From positions 26,632,474 to 26,696,473 of the forward strand of contig NC_058159.1 in assembly GCF_020080835.1 (NCBI RefSeq): 64,000 bases of DNA, written 5' to 3'. Below the pieces are notes generated by a model. The model saw nothing but the letters and a program-made list of their open reading frames with translations, was not told the DNA's origin and ran no database searches. How positions within the stretch are numbered: position 1 is the stretch's first letter; each line of letters begins with the position of its first letter. A program made the translations under genes and the position numbers. Origin of the DNA: Cotesia glomerata. Taxonomy: Eukaryota; Arthropoda; Insecta; Hymenoptera; Braconidae. Below are positions 58,739 through 64,000 of the stretch, in pieces.

Positions 58739-61700
58739 ATGGCTGAGAATCGCCTGGATGTGATAATTTTCGGCGCTACAGGATTTACTGGGAATTATAC
58801 TGTCAAGGAAGCTGCAAGATTGTCCAAAGCTAAACCTTTTTCTTGGGGAATTGCTGGCCGAAATAAAGAACGATTGGATGGTGTGCTGAAAAAATTTGCT
58901 CCAGAAGAAGGTAAAGACTTTTATAAATTAATTTAAATTTAATTTACTAATTTATTTATTTATTTACATAAAGACTCAACAGCAATGAGCAATAACAGAG
59001 TCATAAATTTAACGTCGTTTTACAATATCTTATTATGATACTAAAATTAGCAGATATCTGACAATTTTTTTAATTTTTTTATCGAATCAATTATTATAAA
59101 AATAATGTTTTAAAAAATTCGCACTTTTAATTGTTTTTAATTTGTATGAATGGATTTTTTTTTGCTAAACATTTATCATCATAATTTAATTATAAAAATC
59201 TAAAAAATTGTTAGATGTCTGTTGAATTCAGTATCATATCTTATTACATATTTGTAAAAAACAAAATCAGAAGTAAAAATAATAATGTTTTAATATACTT
59301 AAAAATAATACACTGAAAAAAATAAATAAATAAAAAAAAATAAAAAGAAGAAAAAAATATTGTTAGAGAACTGAAAATATGCGTTTTAAATATCTGTTAA
59401 GATTTAAAACTTGGCCAATATAGATTAAATTAGTAATGGTGCATTATTTGGTCAAAAATATTACCAGAAAATAAATTAGCTTTTATTCCTAATTGGCTAG
59501 TAATAAAAATGAATTTGATTACAGAAAACATTTCTGTAATAATTGCTGATGTAAAAGATGAAGAGTCATTAAAGAAAATGGCTGAAAAGTGTAAAGTAGT
59601 CGTGAATTGTTGCGGTCCGTACAGGTTTTATGGAGAGCCGGTTATAAAAGCTTGCATTGCTGCTGGTACTCATCATGTTGATGTTAGTGGTGAGCCTCAA
59701 GTATGTATGCTGATTTATAATATCAATTATTATTATTGTAACTTATTCGGAGATGCTTTAAATTGTAATGGAACTTTATTTTGTATTTTGCATCTATTAA
59801 TAGTTCATGGAAAAAATGCAAGTTGAGCACAGCAAAGCAGCACAGGAAGCAGGAGTTTACATAATAAGCGCGTGTGGATTTGATAGCATTCCATGCGACC
59901 TTGGAATTATTTTTGTCCAGCAAAAATTTGGCGGAGAAGTAAACAGCGTTGAAACTTATTTAGACATGAAGGTGGATGGAAATTTTAAAGGAGCTAGTCT
60001 TCATTACGGGACCTGGGAGTCAGCTGTTTATGGACTAGCACATGCTGATGAGTTACGTGAATTGCGTAGTAAGCTTTATCCTAATAAACTACCTTCATTT
60101 GAACCTAAATTACGTCCAAGGTAATATATTGTCCTAATAATTGTAGGCGTTTATAATTATTATAAATTTATGAACGAATAGCTGATTAAAATTTATTTTC
60201 AGGGGAATTGTACACAGTTCTGAAATATCTCAAGGATGGTCTTTACCTTTTCCTGGTTCTGATCGTTCAGTTGCTTATAGATCTCAACGATATCTTTATG
60301 AAAAAAATAAAATAAGACCAGCACAAGTGCAAACTTATATGATACTCAGGTATCTTATTTTATTATTTACAATTTGAAATATATTTCTTCCGTATTGATA
60401 ATTGCACGCCTCATAAGCGAAGCGTTGAGAGTGCTCTACTCTCGACATGTCAAAAAAAGCAGTTTTCTCGAAACTGATATTGATTTTTTTTTAATTATAT
60501 CGCACATAGAATAATATGAGTACACTCATATCAAGTCAAATAATCAGGCACATAAAATATATTTCAATAATAATTATCTATATTATTAAGAGAATAAGCA
60601 AAATTTTGTGGCCAGTGTATTTATATGATAAAATAGGATTTCATGGTTAAATTTGGTATCGTTGGAAAAGTCTTGACCTGAAGTTGTGCCTTTTCATGGT
60701 TTCATATCATTCTCACCAATAGTCAATTTATGATGATAAGTATTTAGGCTGCATTCGAAAATGCTCTATCTCGAGATACATAATTAAAAAATGATCTTGT
60801 ATCTCATGAACTATTGACATTTTTAAAGATATAAAGCTCATCTCGATCTTACACTCATCGAGACCTTTCATTTGAATACCCATATCAATTTTTCATATAT
60901 TTATATATATTATATATATGTATTAGGGTGTGCCAAAATGTAACTTCCGTGGAGAACCTTTTAAAATTGGAATTTTGAGTTCCACTTTTAACAGCAGCTG
61001 TGTTTCGGCATTTCCTGCGATATTTTCGGGTGAGAGGATTCATTTAATTATTTATAGGATTTTTAACAGGAGATTTAATTGGACACTTCCGGCCAAATTT
61101 TGAATTTTCGCCGGAAATGCCCAAACTAAGCTTCTGTTAAAAAATTCTATGAAAATCAAATACATCGTCTCACACCAAAATATCTCAGGAAATGCCCAAA
61201 CGCAGCCCCTGTTAAAAGCGGAACTCGAAATTCCAATTTTAAAAGGTTCTCCACGGGAGTTGCATTCTGGCACACCCTAATATGTATATATGAAAAATAT
61301 ATCAAAATGCATGTGGGTACTCAAATGAAAGCTCTTGATGAGTGTAGCATCGGGATGAGCTTAAAAACGTCAATAGTTAAGAAAGTACAATGCAATTTAA
61401 TAAAAGTCATTATTTAATAAAACAAAATTTTATTTATTTATAGTTCACAAGTCACGGCAGTCACATAGTGACTGCAAGGTTGCTAGTTTTGTTTAACATA
61501 GTAAATAATAATATTAAAAATTATCTTTCCTGGACGTTCGTGTGTCTGTGTTTATGACAGGAAAATTGCTCGAAAAAATAATCCTACCGAAACAATTTTT
61601 TTTTTATCATCTAAAGTAACACATTAAGGATTTTCTCAATTAATATGAGCGTTCAATTCATTGCCGTTTAATTATTATTTATAAAAAACTAAGATACGAC

Positions 61701-62544
61701 TGTGTATTTGTATATCTATTCATACATTTAATTATAGTATTTTTTTTTCTTCACCTTATAATTATAGCGCCACTAAACCATAGCAGAGTTTTCTGTTTTT
61801 TGTATTTTATTTTAATCAATTTTTTTGTGGAAAAGTGAGATTATGAGGCGTGCAATTTTGGATTTTTCAAACTTTTTGGATATTATTCTCATAGTCATTA
61901 TTATTAATTACATGAATAACTTTTTTTATTATAGTTCTATTTGGGCTGTAATATCAGTCGCATGTATTGGAGCAGTTTTTTCATTGATGACTAAATGTAA
62001 ATGCGGACGCAGTTTACTTCTCAAGGTCTATAAATTATAAATCTAAATATTCTAGTAAATTTAAAAATGAAATATTGGCAATAAGTAATGTTATATGTTT
62101 GTTGTAGTATCCAAAATTTTTCTCCGGAGGTTTAGCTAGTCATGAAGGACCATCACCTGAAGCCATGGAAAAAACCTATTTCTCAATTACATTAAAAGCA
62201 AATGGTTGGAAGGATAAACTTGCTGAACCAACGGACAAGCACACTGAGCCTCCAAATAAAGAAGTAATTGCAAAGGTCTCCGGTACTAATCCTGGGTATG
62301 GAGCTACTTGCACCATGCTGATGATCTCAGCGCTCACCGTTCTTCGTGAAGCTGATAAACTTCCTGATAAGTATGTAATATTACTTTAATTATTCAACCA
62401 TCAATTATAATTAATTATAAAACAATTAATAATAATTTTTTCAGTGGCGGAGTTCTTCCTCCCGGTGCTGCATTCGCCAATACGTCAATGATTGAGCAGC
62501 TGAATAACAATAGAGTTAAATTTGAAATAATTAAACCCGAATAA
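58739..62544 (+). CDS. Sccpdh: Saccharopine dehydrogenase-like oxidoreductase, SCCPDH (7 coding exons)
   Basis: The exons are 58739-58910, 59525-59700, 59804-60120, 60203-60349, 61935-62025, 62108-62370 and 62445-62544, all in frame, giving 421 aa (human SCCPDH has 429). Residues 8-16 (IIFGATGFT) form the Rossmann dinucleotide-binding turn. VVNCCGPYRFYGEPVIKAC, THHVDVSGEPQ and ACGFDSIPCDLG are family signatures. A hydrophobic stretch at about 272-290 (IWAVISVACIGAVFSLM) is followed by CGRSLLLKYPKFFSGG, as in SCCPDH, and the C terminus has NGGVLPPGAAFANT. The family lacks proven saccharopine dehydrogenase activity and is found on membranes and lipid droplets in animals, and the substrate is unknown. 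The exon 6 donor is a weak GTCTAT. Intron 5 carries a Helitron. AATAAA at 62629 lies 85 bases past the stop. Confidence 0.95.
59041..59230. repeat. TTAGCAGATATCTG inverted-repeat unit in SCCPDH intron 1
   Basis: It begins AAATTAGCAGATATCTGACA and ends TGTTAGATGTCTGTTGAATT, an imperfect inverted pair, with A/T-rich words like those of the 57135-57675 units between them. It is probably a diverged member of that family. Confidence 0.6.
60577..61486 (+). mobile_element. Non-autonomous Helitron, copy 2, in SCCPDH intron 5
   Basis: The 5' end TCTATATTATTAAGAGAATA is preceded by A. The 3' end has hairpin GCAGTCAC-ATA-GTGACTGC, seven further bases, then CTAG followed by host T. It aligns along most of its length to copy 1 at 22672-23448. 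It lacks the 221-bp hairpin insertion of copy 1 and instead carries a 358-bp TA-flanked element (60923-61280). It is oriented as the gene and is wholly intronic. Confidence 0.9.
60923..61280. mobile_element. 358-bp TA-flanked element nested in Helitron copy 2
   Basis: The ends TTAGGGTGTGCCAAAATG and CATTCTGGCACACCCTAA are inverted with one mismatch, and TA lies outside each (60921-60922, 61281-61282). Inner arms CCGTGGAGAACCTTTTAAAA and TTTTAAAAGGTTCTCCACGG extend the pairing. The corresponding place in Helitron copy 1 is an uninterrupted TATATATGTATATATG, which serves as an empty site. It is non-coding. Confidence 0.9.
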
Positions 62545-63549
62545 AGTTAAAAAGCGAAAATTTTTCTATCTTAATATAAAGATAATAATTTTAACTTTAA
62601 CAAATTTAAAGTACTCACTTCGAATTTTAATAAAATATATGATATATATTCTACTTAATATATTAATCACATATTTATAAAAGATAATTCTTTTTCTACT
62701 AAAAATTTACTTAAACTCTTTGCTACTTTTTTTTATTTAAATTTATAAAAAGTTTTGAATATTTATATAGTTATTTATACTAATTTTTTATATTATCATA
62801 AAATACTAAAATATTGTTATGATAATACTTGTATTTTATCAATAAAATTTGAGCATTTAAAACTATTTCTTCGATATTTAATTATTTACTACTTATTTGT
62901 GACTATAAATAGTTTTCATTCCATTTATTTTAGTGTAGAAATACCCAAGAGGGGAAATCTCAGAATAACCTGCAGTAATTAACAATAATTATGATTACAA
63001 TAATTTAAAAATTAAATATTTGAATATATTGGAAATAATTATCGATAAAGTGGTCTAAGGCTTTTTATATTAATTACTTTTCTTATAGACTTACTATTTT
63101 CCGTAACTTTGAAACCAATAAAAATTTTTCTACCAAACATTAAGGAGATCCACGCGAAGTAGTCAAATTTTTAAAACTTCTTGAAAATTTTTAAATTCCA
63201 TCTACATAGCCTAATAATTAATAAAAAAAAAAAATTAAAACCAGTAAGTTTTTCTAAATTAGGTTTGAAAATTGTAATTTTTACATGTAGGTAAATGAAG
63301 ATTCCACCAGCCGTGTATTTGGTTAAGAATTTAATGCAATTAACGATTTAAAAAAAATTTTATTTTAATTAAATTTGATTGAAAAAATATTAAGTTTTCG
63401 ATTAAAATAATAAAAAAAGTAACTTTCCGAACGTATTACGTAGATAATTTATATTTTTTATGAAAAATCACAAGGAACTTCCGTTCTTTAAAATCTTGTA
63501 TTTGACTTGGCAACACCGCTTGCGCGGTTACCCGGCGTATGAGTAACTG
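62545..63549. other. SCCPDH 3' flank, non-coding
   Basis: This is A/T-rich sequence with no recognised gene or repeat until 63550. A short more balanced piece at about 63505-63545 precedes the next element. Confidence 0.5.
62629..62634 (+). terminator. Poly(A) signal AATAAA for SCCPDH
   Basis: This is a canonical AATAAA 85 bases after the stop codon. Another AATAAA overlaps the stop codon itself (62540-62545). The first is the more plausible signal. Confidence 0.5.
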
Positions 63550-63724
63550 CACGGAAAAAAGAAAACTCGAAAAATTACAGTATATAATGCAACGTGGCGC
63601 TTCGTGATGAAAACTGGAAAAATTACAGTTACAGATTGTAATTATTGCAGATTTTATAAGAATTACATTTTATAATGTAATATTTATATTGAAAGCTCTG
63701 AAAATTAAATTTAAAAATTGAATT
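63550..63724. repeat. Partial copy of the CACGGGAAAAA foldback element
   Basis: This matches the left two thirds of 37240-37517: CACGGAAAAAAG end, ACGTGGCGCTT, AAAACTGGAAAAATTACAGT, ACAGATTGTAATTATT and GAAAGCTCTGAAAATTAA in the same order. The right arm is missing; it is cut off where the CCCGAGAAAAAATG sequence starts at 63725, so the copy was probably truncated by that insertion. Confidence 0.75.
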
Positions 63725-64000
63725 CCCGAGAAAAAATGTTTCTATATAATTATATATAATCATACATGATTATATATAGAATTGTATATGAGGTTATATA
63801 TAATTATATATGACTATATATGGAGCAATATACAACCATGCAGGATTATATATAGTTCCATATACAATTATATATAAGTATATAGAATTATATATAATCA
63901 TACATGATTATATATGGAATTGTATATGAGGTTATATATAATCATATATAATTATATATGGCTTTATATGGAGCAATATACAGCCATGCAAGATTGTATA
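63725..64000. repeat. Start of a TATAATTATATA-word foldback or satellite element, cut by the window edge
   Basis: The left end CCCGAGAAAAAATGTTT resembles that of the 42248-43503 element (CCCGGGAAAAAAAGTTT). The rest consists of ATATATAATCATACATGATT-type words. A block of about 138-148 bases is repeated imperfectly (CATACATGATTATATAT at 63761 and 63899; GGAGCAATATACA at 63822 and 63970). The right end is beyond the window. Confidence 0.75.

Noticed and set aside
60923..61280. TTAGGG/CCCTAA at the ends as interstitial telomere repeat
   Set aside because: Only one hexamer occurs at each end and it is part of a longer matched inverted terminus.
1..64000. Integrated virus or polydnavirus segment
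   Set aside because: I looked for viral gene families or proviral segment structure because the genome may be that of a parasitoid wasp, and found no coding sequence or boundary to support either.

Overview
The window is AT-rich eukaryotic DNA with spliced genes, most likely from an insect. The three protein genes I recognise (a Dark/Apaf-1 protein, MPC2 and an SCCPDH-like oxidoreductase) match insect forms in length and layout. The very high AT content and the density of short TA-flanked inverted-repeat elements and Helitron fragments would fit a parasitoid wasp (Hymenoptera, perhaps Braconidae). The family-level placement is inference only.

Positions 1 to about 39000 contain no protein-coding exon I can defend. 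The one clear gene there is a tRNA-Ala(UGC) on the minus strand (7953-8024). The rest is AT-rich non-coding DNA with patches of more balanced composition (around 10450-11150, 13900-14560, 15340-15830, 16800-17500, 26100-27480, 28330-28750, 30110-30640 and 31020-32170), simple repeats, and many inverted-repeat elements. It is either a large intergenic region or part of a giant intron of a gene outside the window.

Three plus-strand genes fill the right side. The Dark/Apaf-1 adaptor (40771-48559, five coding exons, 1438 aa by my splice model) has CARD, NB-ARC and WD40 regions. The mitochondrial pyruvate carrier subunit MPC2 (53250-55324, four coding exons, 126 aa) follows. The saccharopine-dehydrogenase-like oxidoreductase SCCPDH (58739-62544, seven coding exons, 421 aa) is last. 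All splice junctions were placed by hand on GT/AG signals and keep the reading frame. The genes have unrelated roles (apoptosome assembly, mitochondrial pyruvate import, a membrane or lipid-droplet-associated oxidoreductase) and I see no sign of functional coupling.

The most unusual content is the mobile-element layer. At least a dozen elements have terminal inverted repeats, often flanked by TA, and arms built from one short palindromic 'word' repeated with variation. The word differs between elements (TGATCAAATTTGATC-like, ATTATAGGAACC-like, TTCTTGAAAATTTTC-like, TATAATTATATA-like) while some termini are similar (variants of CACTGA and of CCCGGGAAAAA). Several are nested: one sits inside another in Dark intron 3, one inside a Helitron in SCCPDH intron 5, and one inside another near 25 kb. 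Two non-autonomous Helitrons with diagnostic ends allow insertions to be read by comparing the copies.
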